Assembly (NCBI GenBank): GCA_015207195.1
Contig: JADEXJ010000014.1
Span: forward strand, 1-63,438
Length of the DNA: 63,438 nucleotides
Reading direction: 5' to 3'
Source: Pleurocapsales cyanobacterium LEGE 10410
Lineage (GTDB): Bacteria; Cyanobacteriota; Cyanobacteriia; Cyanobacteriales; Xenococcaceae
Shown: piece by piece, positions 43,555-54,177 of the stretch
Position numbering within the stretch: position 1 is the first letter of the stretch
How the letters are laid out: each line of letters starts with the position of its first letter
Translations under genes and position numbers: made by a program
The notes under the pieces: model-generated
The model's database searches: none
What the model was told of the DNA's origin: nothing
The model's input: the letters and a program-made list of their open reading frames with translations, nothing else

Positions 43555-44487
43555 ATGCTGCCTCTACCAAACCCCAGACGCAGAGAACATCCAAGCAACC
43601 GCAACCCTGCAAATCGCCGTACTACCAAATTTAAAATCAATTTTCGTAATGGACGTTTTGAAATCCCAGGTGTAGATACTTGGCACAGCTATTGGCGCGA
43701 ACCCTATTACTTAATGTTGACCGTACCCTGGTGGGGATTTTTGGGGTTAACGGCGATCGCCTATGGAGCAATCAATGTTTTCTTTGCTTTAGGTTACTTG
43801 ATTGGAGGAGACTGTATTGCTAATGCCGAACCAGGCTCGTTTAGGGATGCTTTTTTCTTTAGCGTACAAACCCTCGCCTCCATTGGTTATGGCTCGATGT
43901 ATCCTACCTGTACCTACGCAGATGTACTGGTGACTATAGAAGCTTTGATCGGAACTGTAGGAATTGCTTTGATGACTGGATTGGCTTTTGCCAAGTTTTC
44001 CCAACCTACTGCCAAAATTGTGTTTAGCAAGGTAGCTGTTATTGCGGAACACAACGGAATCCCTACATTAATGTTTAGGGCTGCCAACCAACGACACAAC
44101 CAAATCCTAGAAGCTCAAGTCTATGTATATTTGATGCGAGATGAAATAAGTGCTGAAGGGGAATTTATGCGTCGGTTCTATTTACTTGACTTATTAAGAA
44201 ACCGAACCCCAAGATTTACTTTAAGCTGGACTATTATGCACCCAATTGACGAAACTAGTCCGTTGTGGAAGGCTACCCCAGAATCTTTAGCTAAAACCAG
44301 GGCAATGCTGGTGGTTTCTTTGAATGGAATCGATGAAACCGTATACAACTCGATTCACGCACCCTATTCTTATATAGATCCTGATATTTTGTGGAACCAT
44401 CGTTTTATAGATATTTTTCATCAAACTGCCGATGGACAACGCTATATAGACTTTAAAAACTTCCACCAAACCAAACGAGTAACTTAA
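43555..44487 (+). CDS. Inward-rectifier (Kir-type) potassium channel
   Basis: 310 aa. TM1 (WGFLGLTAIAYGAINVFFAL), the pore helix SFRDAFFFSVQTLAS and selectivity filter SIGYG, then TM2 (VTIEALIGTVGIALMTGLAF). The C-terminal half is the IgG-like cytoplasmic Kir domain (FRAANQRHNQILEAQV, MHPIDETSPLW). This is the KirBac architecture and conducts K+ across the plasma membrane. Confidence 0.93.
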   Translation: MLPLPNPRRREHPSNRNPANRRTTKFKINFRNGRFEIPGVDTWHSYWREPYYLMLTVPWWGFLGLTAIAYGAINVFFALGYLIGGDCIANAEPGSFRDAFFFSVQTLASIGYGSMYPTCTYADVLVTIEALIGTVGIALMTGLAFAKFSQPTAKIVFSKVAVIAEHNGIPTLMFRAANQRHNQILEAQVYVYLMRDEISAEGEFMRRFYLLDLLRNRTPRFTLSWTIMHPIDETSPLWKATPESLAKTRAMLVVSLNGIDETVYNSIHAPYSYIDPDILWNHRFIDIFHQTADGQRYIDFKNFHQTKRVT

Positions 44488-44504
44488 TTCAATCGGCGAT
44501 CGCT

Positions 44505-44705
44505 GGGAGTAGGGAGTAGGGAGTAGGAAGTAGGGAGTAGGAAGTAGGGAGTAGGAAGTAGGAAGTAGGGAGTAATGAGTAGGAAGTAGGGAGTAGGGAG
44601 TAGGAAGTAGGGAGTAGGGAGTAGCGAGTAGGGAGTAGGGAGTAGGAAGTAGGAAGTAGGGAGTAGGGAGTAGGGAGTAGGGAGTAGGAAGTAGTGAGTA
44701 GTTTT
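44505..44705. repeat. STRR heptamer array (GTAGGGA/GTAGGAA)
   Basis: About 28 tandem units of GGGAGTA and GGAAGTA directly follow the channel gene, ending near 44700. The translated frame [14 protein letters not shown] is repeat-derived, not a gene. Confidence 0.95.
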
Positions 44706-44851
44706 AAGTACTTCGTGGATGCATATTTTATTTAAAGTAATTATCAGGACTTGATATATATTGTCTATTTTCAAGCCAAAGGCATTTTTCACGGGTTAAA
44801 AATAAAGAGAACCAAAATGGTTACTCTCTACTTTTTTATCAAAATTAAGGT

Positions 44852-45040
44852 TTATTTAAGCTTATGCCCTGCTGCCACAATCAACTGCTTGAAAGTTTCT
44901 GTCGAGGCTTTCGAGTTGATAGTTACGGTTTTGGAGTCGGAATCTATTTCCACTTTTGCACTGGGTTCGGAAGTCAAAATAGTTTCCTTTAGTTTCTCCG
45001 CCGATTCAGAACTATCGATAGTTGGTACATTGAATTGCAT
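44852..45040 (-). CDS. HMA-like small protein
   Basis: 62 aa, ferredoxin-like beta-alpha-beta pattern (MQFNVPTIDSSESAEKL, AKVEIDSDSKTVTI, TFKQLIVAAGHKL), as in heavy-metal-associated domains. The usual CxxC metal site is replaced by DSSES, so it should not bind metal in the classical way. Small HMA-like proteins of this kind recur in cyanobacteria. Confidence 0.7.
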   Translation of the reverse strand: MQFNVPTIDSSESAEKLKETILTSEPSAKVEIDSDSKTVTINSKASTETFKQLIVAAGHKLK

Positions 45041-45405
45041 AGATTTATATCCTTTTTAGGTAAATTTATTCTGCTACGCTACTTAGGGTAAAACGAAGCT
45101 GTATCCCTTAACTTCTATCTTCAGTATGATTATCAATTAAGTTTTGCTCAAAAAAAGCGTCCCAATCATTAAATGAAAAATCAAATCAATAGCTTGTCGC
45201 CCTCAAATACAATACTGTGATTGAGGAATTAAAATCAAATACTTTCTGACTTTTTTTTCTTGCCAAAATTGAGACACTGCACACTTTTACTCGATCAAAC
45301 GAGTGAGTCAATAATTCTTTATCTATACTTCAAAAATCTCATGTCATTGGCGATCGCCAACAGCCAGATTCTAGATTCTTAGACGTAAAACAGCCCCATC
45401 AATAA
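45041..45405. other. Intergenic region
   Basis: 365 bp, AT-rich, containing the promoter side of the HMA-like gene. No gene or clear hairpin was seen. Confidence 0.4.
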
Positions 45406-46428
45406 TTACGGACTAAATTGACACAGCAGCAAGCCAAACCATTGTTGAGGATCGGTATAGGTTTGTATTAAATTTAAATGGCGATCGCCTAAATATTGCT
45501 TCATTGCTGCTAGATCGAACTTACGAGAGATCTCAGTTAAAATTCTTTCTTCTCGCTCCAATTTTACAGTTAAATCAAGGCTTTCCAAGGTAACCGTTTG
45601 AGCCTGTTGGCTAATTAAATACATCTCTATTTGATGTTCTGTTTGATTATAAACAGCCTGATGTTTGAATAAATCTAGGTTGAAATTCCCTTGGAAACGA
45701 TTATTGAGATGCTGCAACATATTAAGGTTAAATGCTGCGGTAACTTCTTGAGAGTCATTGTAGGCTGATTCTAAGATTGCTGGAGGCTTTTGTAAGTCAA
45801 TACCCAGCAAGAAATAATCTCCTGGCTTTAAGGCTGTGGTAATCTGTTCGATAAAGCGATCGCATTCTGTTGGATTGAAATTGCCAATACTGCTACCCAA
45901 AAAAATAATTATTCTCTTACCCAAAAAGCTAGTAGATAATTGTTGCAATGCTTGGCTATAAGTAGCCACTTTTCCCTGTACTTTCAACTTAGGATAATCA
46001 GTTAGCAAATTCTCAGCACTTGCTCGTAAAATGCTGCCACTAACATCAACGGGAGTATAGTACAAAGGAAGATTAAAGGCACGATAAACATCTAATAAAA
46101 AACGGGTTTTAGTAGAGCTACCGCTGCCTAATTCAATTAATTCAATTGCTTTGGTGCGCTCAATAATTTGAGTAGCATATTTTTGGAGAATGCCTGCTTC
46201 AGTACGGGTAGGATAGTATTCTGGTAGTTGACAGATCTCCTCAAATAGTTGCGATCCTCGTTCATCATAGAAGTATCGAGCAGGAAGAGATTTAGGAGTT
46301 GTTCCCAAACCATCAATCACATCTTCTACATCATCTTGTTCTAGGGCTTTAATATCTAACAAGTAATCAATTTTTAATCTTGCTTCTAAGGAATTGCGAT
46401 CGTTGTTGGCTGAAGATGAAATTGACAT
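45406..46428 (-). CDS. egtD: L-histidine N-alpha-methyltransferase
   Basis: 340 aa with EgtD pattern: ARYFYDERGSQLFEEIC and LPEYYPTRTE near the start, SAM site ELGSGSSTKT, FLGSSIGNF, and the later QEVTAAFNLNMLQHLN with N and F histidine-binding region. The enzyme trimethylates histidine to hercynine, the first step to ergothioneine. Its usual partner EgtB (sulfoxide synthase) is not in this window. It is divergent from the glutathione-dependent dehydrogenase gene, both thiol/oxidative-stress related. Confidence 0.93.
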   Translation of the reverse strand: MSISSSANNDRNSLEARLKIDYLLDIKALEQDDVEDVIDGLGTTPKSLPARYFYDERGSQLFEEICQLPEYYPTRTEAGILQKYATQIIERTKAIELIELGSGSSTKTRFLLDVYRAFNLPLYYTPVDVSGSILRASAENLLTDYPKLKVQGKVATYSQALQQLSTSFLGKRIIIFLGSSIGNFNPTECDRFIEQITTALKPGDYFLLGIDLQKPPAILESAYNDSQEVTAAFNLNMLQHLNNRFQGNFNLDLFKHQAVYNQTEHQIEMYLISQQAQTVTLESLDLTVKLEREERILTEISRKFDLAAMKQYLGDRHLNLIQTYTDPQQWFGLLLCQFSP

Positions 46429-46595
46429 TAATTTCTGAGAATAAACTAGTTTTGTAATTTGACCAAGATGACAACTATAAATAAACCGTTATTTTTTATT
46501 TACAAGCTGCATTAGAACAAGCTGGAAATACCTGCTCCTATCTTTAATAACTCGAATAAGCTAAAATTCTTCTGACTATCTTTAACAGGGAGTAA

Positions 46596-47714
<1,119 letters not shown>

Positions 47715-47772
47715 ACTCAACATTATATTGATAGTTACAGCGGTTGGTATTTCAATCTAAGATAACTAAAAT

Positions 47773-47806
47773 AGCGTCCACAGATAAACACAGATAAACG
47801 CAGATG
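47773..47806. repeat. Dispersed CACAGATAAACACAGAT repeat
   Basis: GTCCACAGATAAACACAGATAAACGCAGATG. The same motif occurs in reverse orientation at 59264-59298. It is a short dispersed repeat, function unknown. Confidence 0.85.
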
Positions 47807-47924
47807 GATGAATCGGCTTTTCTACAAGTTGAATTGCGCTATGCACTAATTAGTTGTGCAAAAGGCTGTATAGTCATTGCAAAAAGAAACCAAAGGTATG
47901 AGTCACCGAGATTGAATTAGCTTT

Positions 47925-47984
47925 AACCCTACTAACCACTAACCACTAACCACTAACCACTAACCACTAACCACTAACCACAAG
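47925..47984. repeat. STRR heptamer array (CCACTAA)
   Basis: About seven exact copies of CCACTAA between frmA and menE. Confidence 0.95.
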
Positions 47985-48086
47985 CTAGTCAACCATAAGG
48001 AAATTAATTGAAATGACTATAGGTTTTGCCATTAGTTTTTATACAGAAAATTTTTTATCTAAAATTTATGTATTGTCAGTATCTGT

Positions 48087-49514
48087 ATGTATAGCTGTTC
48101 TGAAATATTAAGTCAGTTAAAATCCCTCAGTAGAGAAGATTGGCTGTGGTATTATTCTGAAGCAAGCGATCGCCACATAATTAACGGTAGTCAAGAATTA
48201 GCTCGGCTAACTGAGGTTAGGTTGCAGGAAATATCCTCTAAAAATAAGTTTTTTACAGGGTTAAAGGTATTGATTGCTGAAGCTAACCCAATTGAGTTTC
48301 TTGCTACTTTTTTGGCTGGTATAATTGCTGAGGTGGATTTATTTCTGTGTGACCATACTTGGCAACAGCAAGAATGGCAACAGGTGCTTAGCTTAGTTCA
48401 GCCCGATTTGGTATATGGCAATTGCCCTAGCGATCTGGTAACCCATCGTCAGACACAAGCTTCGATCGCCAAAAATCCAGTCGATCGCGATCTAGCCCAG
48501 CAGTCTTTGATTATGATTCCCACTGGAGGAACTTCGGGTAAGATTCGCTTTGCTATGCACAGTTGGGCAACTTTAACCGCATCGGTAGCTGGGTTTAAAG
48601 ATTATTTTGGTTGTCAACAAATTAATTCTTGCTGCACCCTACCTCTCTATCATGTGAGTGGTTTAATGCAGTTTATGCGTTCATTTTTAACTCAGGGAAA
48701 TATAATTTTTTGTTCCTATAAAGCGATCGCAACCAAACAAAATATTTTCAATCGACAAGATTATTTTATCTCTTTAGTGCCGACACAACTACAGTTTTTA
48801 ATTGAATCTATCCCCAGCCAGTTAGTACAATTTAAGACAGTATTACTTGGTGGCGCGCTAGCAGCAGAATTGCTGTTAAACCAAGCCAGAGAATTAGCAA
48901 TTCCAGTGGCAATCACCTACGGAATGACAGAAACCGCTTCGGGAATAGTAACGCTAAAACCTAGAGATTTTTGGGCAGGAAATCATAGTAGTGGACAAGT
49001 TTTACCTCATGCCAAAGTTCAAATTGAATCAGATAACAATGTAAGTTTTGATCGCCAAATAGGACTTATAAAAATAAGCTGTGCTTCTCTTTTTTTTGGT
49101 TATTATCCCTTATTTACTCAATCTCAAATATTTACTACCGATGATTTGGGTTATTTTGACGAACGGGGATATTTACATTTGGTTGGGAGAAACAGTCAAA
49201 AAATTATTACAGGGGGAGAAAATGTCTTTCCAGTAGAAGTTGAGGCTGCAATTATAGCAACTAAACTGGTTAAAGATGTTTGTGTTATTGGCATAAGCGA
49301 TCGCACCTGGGGACAGGTAGTTACTGCTGTTTACGTACCCTTAGAATCTAGACTTGATTTAGATCTAATTAAGCAACAGGTTCAGACACAATTGGCTAAA
49401 TACAAACAACCAAAAATCTGGATTGAGGTTGATAGTTTACCCCGTAACAATCGAGGCAAAATTAATTATCAAAAGTTACAGGCGATCGCTAAAGAAGTAA
49501 TAAGTAATAAGTAA
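48087..49514 (+). CDS. menE: 2-succinylbenzoate-CoA ligase (MenE)
   Basis: 475 aa ANL-family ligase. It has ATP loop MIPTGGTSGKIRFAMHS, YGMTETASG, TDDLGYFDERGYLH and the C-terminal lysine in PRNNRGKINY. It fits the short cyanobacterial MenE that makes OSB-CoA in phylloquinone (vitamin K1) synthesis. It differs clearly from the benzoate-type ligase of the PKS cluster. The last residues (EVISNK) and the stop are encoded by the first units of an AAGTAAT array. Confidence 0.85.
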   Translation: MYSCSEILSQLKSLSREDWLWYYSEASDRHIINGSQELARLTEVRLQEISSKNKFFTGLKVLIAEANPIEFLATFLAGIIAEVDLFLCDHTWQQQEWQQVLSLVQPDLVYGNCPSDLVTHRQTQASIAKNPVDRDLAQQSLIMIPTGGTSGKIRFAMHSWATLTASVAGFKDYFGCQQINSCCTLPLYHVSGLMQFMRSFLTQGNIIFCSYKAIATKQNIFNRQDYFISLVPTQLQFLIESIPSQLVQFKTVLLGGALAAELLLNQARELAIPVAITYGMTETASGIVTLKPRDFWAGNHSSGQVLPHAKVQIESDNNVSFDRQIGLIKISCASLFFGYYPLFTQSQIFTTDDLGYFDERGYLHLVGRNSQKIITGGENVFPVEVEAAIIATKLVKDVCVIGISDRTWGQVVTAVYVPLESRLDLDLIKQQVQTQLAKYKQPKIWIEVDSLPRNNRGKINYQKLQAIAKEVISNK

Positions 49515-49680
49515 TAAGTAATAAGTAATAAGTCTAATGATGCATCCATAAAATAGTTACAAACTTCCTACTCCCTACTCCCTACTTCTGAGACAGTTGC
49601 GTTGGGCGGGTTCCCCGACTTGAGCAAACTGTCGAACCCGAAGGGCTACTCCCTACTTCCTACTCCCTTCATTTTAACTG
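49497..49680. repeat. STRR arrays flanking a small palindromic element
   Basis: AAGTAAT units (49497-49535) include the menE stop. CTCCCTA/CTTCCTA units at about 49566-49585 and 49648-49672 flank a 60-bp element with GACAGTT...AACTGTC inverted ends (49593-49640). The element looks inserted into the heptamer array. Confidence 0.8.
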
Positions 49681-49817
49681 TTTATCCGAACCTGATATCA
49701 CCTGATTAGTAGCATACTTGTTTCTATTTCAGATAAGTATTTGTTTTCGCTAAAAATTTTATAGCCATAGCTTTTTGGTAAAATAATCGGGTATTAAATC
49801 AAGGTCAACCATCTTTC

Positions 49818-50660
49818 ATGAAAATTTGGCAAGCTGACTTTTATTATCTTCCGTCTCAGGCTGGACAAGATAGACAATGGGAATTGGTAATTTGCGATCG
49901 CGCTGCTGTTTCCGATAGCCATGTAGCGAAGCCAATCTATACCGCCCAATGTTATTCAGCAGATGCCAATGCTTCGTGGTTGGAACAACAAATTTTACTA
50001 GCAGCTGAAGGTAGTTTACCCAGTCGCCTAGAGGTATTTCGCCCTCAAGCGTTAGGATTACTAACTGTAGTTGCAGAAAAGTTGGGTATTAAGATTGAGC
50101 CTACCAGAAATACTGAAGCTCTCAAACAAATATTAAATCAAAGAGCTAAAAATTATCCCAACTATCATCCTTTGGCACTAGAAAAACCGCCCCCACAGAC
50201 TTTACCTGAAGAAATTTGGGGCGATCGCTGGCAAATAGCTAATATAGCTGCGGGACAAATTGTCGATTTATTTGGCGATCGCCCGATACCTATCTGTAGT
50301 TTGCCAAAAGATTTTTATCCCATTAATTTGAATCTTTCATCCGATCTATTTGTTCCTGGCATAGTAGTTTATGGTGGCAGAAAATCGATGCAGCTTGCCC
50401 GCTGGATCGAGCGACAAAATCCAGCGTTTATCAACTATATTCCTACTGAAGTAGGCAAGTCTGGAGGTTTTGTTTTGGAAACAGGTTTAGTAGATCGGTG
50501 GGTATTTAATACTTTTGAATCCCAACAGGCTGCGTCAATTGCTCAAGAATACGAACGAAAAAAACGAGCTGGCAAAGGTTTACACTTTTTGTTAATTCAA
50601 CCCGATGATTCGGGAATGACCTATACAGCTTTTTGGCTCTTAAAAGAACCCATGATTTGA
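49818..50660 (+). CDS. Tab2/Atab2 family RNA-binding protein
   Basis: 280 aa with Tab2-like opening MKIWQADFYYLPSQ and the conserved DRWQIANIAAGQIVDLF, PGIVVYGGRKSMQLARW and the C-terminal GLHFLLIQPDDSGMTY. Plant and algal homologues act in translation or assembly of photosystem I; the cyanobacterial family is assumed to act likewise. Soluble, no TM segments. Confidence 0.88.
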   Translation: MKIWQADFYYLPSQAGQDRQWELVICDRAAVSDSHVAKPIYTAQCYSADANASWLEQQILLAAEGSLPSRLEVFRPQALGLLTVVAEKLGIKIEPTRNTEALKQILNQRAKNYPNYHPLALEKPPPQTLPEEIWGDRWQIANIAAGQIVDLFGDRPIPICSLPKDFYPINLNLSSDLFVPGIVVYGGRKSMQLARWIERQNPAFINYIPTEVGKSGGFVLETGLVDRWVFNTFESQQAASIAQEYERKKRAGKGLHFLLIQPDDSGMTYTAFWLLKEPMI

Positions 50661-50676
50661 GAAGCCTTAGTTGATT

Positions 50677-51690
50677 CTAGTTTTGTTTTAGTTGTGACAA
50701 CTGCTTTTTTTGAGTCCGCTTGTGATTATCAGTCAAAACTCGATTCACGCCATTGTCGATAGTGGCGATCGCTCGCGCCATAAAATCTGCACCCAAACCA
50801 AAGGTCAGACGGTGGGCTAGAGGTTCGATAATCGTGCCATAACGTCGCCAACAAAGACGCTTGTATTTCGTTGTAAAATAGGCATCTTCTGCCAAACTCC
50901 ACTTTTCTAGCATCCGCTTCAAACTTGCCATCTGCCAAGCATTACTCCAGCGCAACATATAGTAGTGTAGATCCGAGGTTTCTATAGGGGGACCTGGCAA
51001 ATAAGTCACTACACAATCTGGTTCAAAGTAGACTTTTTCTCCTGCTTCTCGGACGGTCATACAAAAGTCTAAATGTTCTTTAGTATTGAGAAAAGCTTCG
51101 TCCAGCATTCCCACGCGATCGAATATGTCTCGTCTGACTAATACGCAGTGGAACTCGGCTAGTTCGGTTTGGGTGCGCTGTAGTTGACTTCTAACGTCGG
51201 CAACGCGCTTACCCTGGAGATACATTTTCTCCCGCAGTCTTCTTCTGCCCTTTTTGTCCACAAAAATATGAGATTCACCCCCCGCAAAGTGAACTATCTC
51301 GTGAAGTGGTTCATACTGACACATTAAAGGACCTACCACCCCAGCTTTGGTAGCTTCCGCACAGTCTACGAGGTTAGTCAACCAACCAGTTGTCACAATG
51401 ACATCATTATCAATAAATACCACATATTTAGTATCTACCTGCTGTAGACCAAGGTTGCGTGCCTGATTGGGGTATAAATAGCATTCAGTACGAATTAGCT
51501 TAAAGTTATTATTTTGTTTCGCCTGTTCTTGAAGATATAGTTTGGTTTTAGCTGGAGAGTTGCCGTCTATATAAATTAGTTTAAAGGGGATTTTTGTGTG
51601 TTCGTAGATACTTTCTAGAGATTGTCGGGCGCAGCTAAATCTTTCTCTGGGAACGACAACTATAGTTACTTGTGGTTCTGACATATTCAT
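50677..51690 (-). CDS. Family 2 glycosyltransferase
   Basis: 337 aa. GT-A start VTIVVVPRERFSCARQSLESI, DxD-like FIDNDV at about 97, and the later ELAEFHCVLVRRDIFDRVG with NTKEHLDF. It probably adds a sugar to a cell-surface or extracellular polysaccharide. It ends a group of minus-strand GT genes. Confidence 0.85.
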   Translation of the reverse strand: MNMSEPQVTIVVVPRERFSCARQSLESIYEHTKIPFKLIYIDGNSPAKTKLYLQEQAKQNNNFKLIRTECYLYPNQARNLGLQQVDTKYVVFIDNDVIVTTGWLTNLVDCAEATKAGVVGPLMCQYEPLHEIVHFAGGESHIFVDKKGRRRLREKMYLQGKRVADVRSQLQRTQTELAEFHCVLVRRDIFDRVGMLDEAFLNTKEHLDFCMTVREAGEKVYFEPDCVVTYLPGPPIETSDLHYYMLRWSNAWQMASLKRMLEKWSLAEDAYFTTKYKRLCWRRYGTIIEPLAHRLTFGLGADFMARAIATIDNGVNRVLTDNHKRTQKKQLSQLKQN

Positions 51691-51819
51691 AATTAATCTA
51701 AAATTTTGTTTTAAGTTTAATTGAGTAAGGCGATCGCCCGTATTCGTAATTTTAAAATTAAATGTTATGGATGATACTGATGATTTTTTGAGACCTAATC
51801 GATTGTAAATACGAAAAAC

Positions 51820-53085
51820 TTAGGTTGTTCTAGTTGCTATTTTATCTGAATTTATTAAAGAACGATAAATGTTCATCAAATCATCATTTATTCGCTCTAA
51901 ATTATAGTGTTGCAGGACAAATTCCCTACCCTCCTTGCCCATATCAGACCACAGTTCGGGATGTTCGATTAAATAGCCTAGTTTATCGGCTAAGGCTTCG
52001 GCATTTCTCTCAGGAACTAGAAAACCAGATTTACCATCCTCGACTAGTTCTGGTATGCCACCGTGGTAGGTACTAATTACGGGTAAGCCAATTGCCATCG
52101 CCTCTTTTAAGACATTAATCGGTGCATCTTGGTTACCATCAGCTGCGGTAACGCTAGGGGCGACAAAAATATGAGTATTGCTTAAAGTCTCGACTATTTC
52201 TGTCTCATTGCGCCAGCCCATAAGTTCTACATTTTCTGTAAGATTGAGTTCTTGAATTAAATCGGTAAAATAAGAGCGCAAATGACCTTCACCGATGATT
52301 TTGTAACGTAAGTGGGGATAAGACGGAGCTAGTTTAGCCATAGCCCGAATTACATACTCGATCCCTTTCTTTTCGACTAGCCTACCCGTAGTGACAATTT
52401 GAATTTCCCCATCTTCAGGTAAAGAACGGGGTTGATAGGTAAAGCGATCGCAATCTAATCCCGAACGATTAACCTCGATCTGATCTGAAGGACAACCAAT
52501 AGAAATGGCTTTATTGCGGAAAAAATCGCAGTTAGTCAGAAAAAAGTCGCCGTAACGAAATAGCTGTTGGTAAACATCTTGTCCCTTTTGTTGGACAAAG
52601 CTACTAATATCATGTCCTCGAAAGGTAGTAATTAACTTAGCTTGGGGAACATTAACTTGGCGAAATGCCATGCCCCGAAAACCTTGAGTTCCAAACTGAC
52701 AGTGAACGATGTCGTAATCACGATCTAGGTTGGGAATAATTGTATGCAATAACCATAAAGAAAGGGTCAAATCGGTTAGGGGAAAAGGATAGAGCGATCG
52801 CCGTAACTGACTGGGACATACTTTGATATGTTTGGGAATGATTTTGATTCCTTTGATTAACCTCGCTAGTAGATTCTCTGGTAATTCAGGTAAGTAATAG
52901 GCTCGTTCTAAAAGATGGTATTTTTTAACTAGGGGATGAACCTTATCGCTATTACCGCGACGTTCGGCATAAATATCTACTTCGCAACCGCGGTCGATTA
53001 GTCCCGCAATTTGATTTAAAATAAATGTCTCCGAAAGGATCGGAAATTCATAGACCATAAAGGCAACTTTAAGGCGATCGCTCAT
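51820..53085 (-). CDS. Family 4 glycosyltransferase
   Basis: 421 aa from ATG 53085, in an ATGA overlap with the preceding GT2 stop; an upstream in-frame start at 53130 lies within that gene. The GT-B sequence has VAFMVYEFPILSETFILNQ, VTTGRLVEKKGIEYVIRA and the donor-site motif PINVLKEAMAIGLPVIST. Typical of exopolysaccharide (colanic-acid-like) assembly. Confidence 0.9.
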   Translation of the reverse strand: MSDRLKVAFMVYEFPILSETFILNQIAGLIDRGCEVDIYAERRGNSDKVHPLVKKYHLLERAYYLPELPENLLARLIKGIKIIPKHIKVCPSQLRRSLYPFPLTDLTLSLWLLHTIIPNLDRDYDIVHCQFGTQGFRGMAFRQVNVPQAKLITTFRGHDISSFVQQKGQDVYQQLFRYGDFFLTNCDFFRNKAISIGCPSDQIEVNRSGLDCDRFTYQPRSLPEDGEIQIVTTGRLVEKKGIEYVIRAMAKLAPSYPHLRYKIIGEGHLRSYFTDLIQELNLTENVELMGWRNETEIVETLSNTHIFVAPSVTAADGNQDAPINVLKEAMAIGLPVISTYHGGIPELVEDGKSGFLVPERNAEALADKLGYLIEHPELWSDMGKEGREFVLQHYNLERINDDLMNIYRSLINSDKIATRTT

Positions 53086-54002
53086 TGTCTGGCAGAAACT
53101 CCTCCTAGTTTTAGTCTTAATAATTCCCATACGGTGATATAACGTACCAAAGTCATAGTTAAAATGACCTTTAGCTTGTCAGATATGCTTTTTAATCGGG
53201 GATCGGCATAATTATTGAACGCAAAAAAAACTGGTGGCATTAAATTAAAGGCGATCGCTTTAGTTAACAGCCAATTTGATTTAAGCCAGTTGTCTTCTGG
53301 CTGGTGATGGCGATCATAAGCCCCCCCAGCATAGCGAATTACTTTTTTTCGTAGTTGTTTAAAGGAATAGAGGGCGGGATGCCTTACCAAAACATCTTTG
53401 GCGTATACCTGTTGATACCCTGAGGCGTGAACTCGATTGCCCCATTCAATATCCCCATTAGATTTGAGTTGAGAATTAAAGTTGCCCACGCGATCGATCA
53501 CCTTTTTCCAAGTGAAAAGATTTGCTGTCACGCTGTAATGATGTTTGGCAATGCAATCTTGTTGGCGAAAAGCCAGAATACTTTCATAAAGTTCTATCGT
53601 TGAGGGTCGATTTTGCTCGCGCCAAAAAATCTCAATCTCTCCCCCTACCAAACCACAATTAGCAACTCTTTGTAAATGAGCAACTCCTTGTTCAATCCAG
53701 TCTGGTGCGGGAATACAGTCGGCATCGGTAAAGGCGATCGCCTCTCCTTTGGCTACGGTTAGACCTTTGTTTCTAGCTGCATATGAGCCTGGTATTGCTT
53801 CATACAAAGCGATCGCGCCCTCAGATTGCGCAAGATCTTTGATATTTTCAGCTACATCCGAGCCATTATCTATGACTATGACTTCATAACGCTCTTTAGC
53901 ATAGGTTTGTTGCTTTAAAGCCTGCAAGCACGAGCGCAAACGTTTTTCATCATTATAGACAGGAATAATTACTGAAACCAAAGGCAGCAAGCAGTCGGAC
54001 AT
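53082..54002 (-). CDS. Family 2 glycosyltransferase
   Basis: 306 aa. The GT-A part contains VSVIIPVYNDEKRLRSCL, FTDADC (DxD) and KSNGDIEWGNRVH (the ED-like acceptor motif). Hydrophobic C-terminal stretches suggest membrane association. Overlaps the GT4 start by 4 bp, so they are translationally coupled. Confidence 0.9.
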   Translation of the reverse strand: MSDCLLPLVSVIIPVYNDEKRLRSCLQALKQQTYAKERYEVIVIDNGSDVAENIKDLAQSEGAIALYEAIPGSYAARNKGLTVAKGEAIAFTDADCIPAPDWIEQGVAHLQRVANCGLVGGEIEIFWREQNRPSTIELYESILAFRQQDCIAKHHYSVTANLFTWKKVIDRVGNFNSQLKSNGDIEWGNRVHASGYQQVYAKDVLVRHPALYSFKQLRKKVIRYAGGAYDRHHQPEDNWLKSNWLLTKAIAFNLMPPVFFAFNNYADPRLKSISDKLKVILTMTLVRYITVWELLRLKLGGVSARQ

Positions 54003-54177
54003 CGATTATTTATTACACATAAAATTAATTAGTTGCCAGATAAATATTATGTATAGCTATTACCCCAACACATTAAAGTTTTGGCTAACTTACGGCTATA
54101 TTAACTTTTTTGAGATTAAATTGAACAACTAGGAAATAAATTTTTCTCTGTACTGGCTAAAATTATTATTTGTAACG

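Noticed and set aside
44484-44792. Open frame reading [14 protein letters not shown]
   Set aside because: It is the translation of the GTAGGGA/GTAGGAA array.
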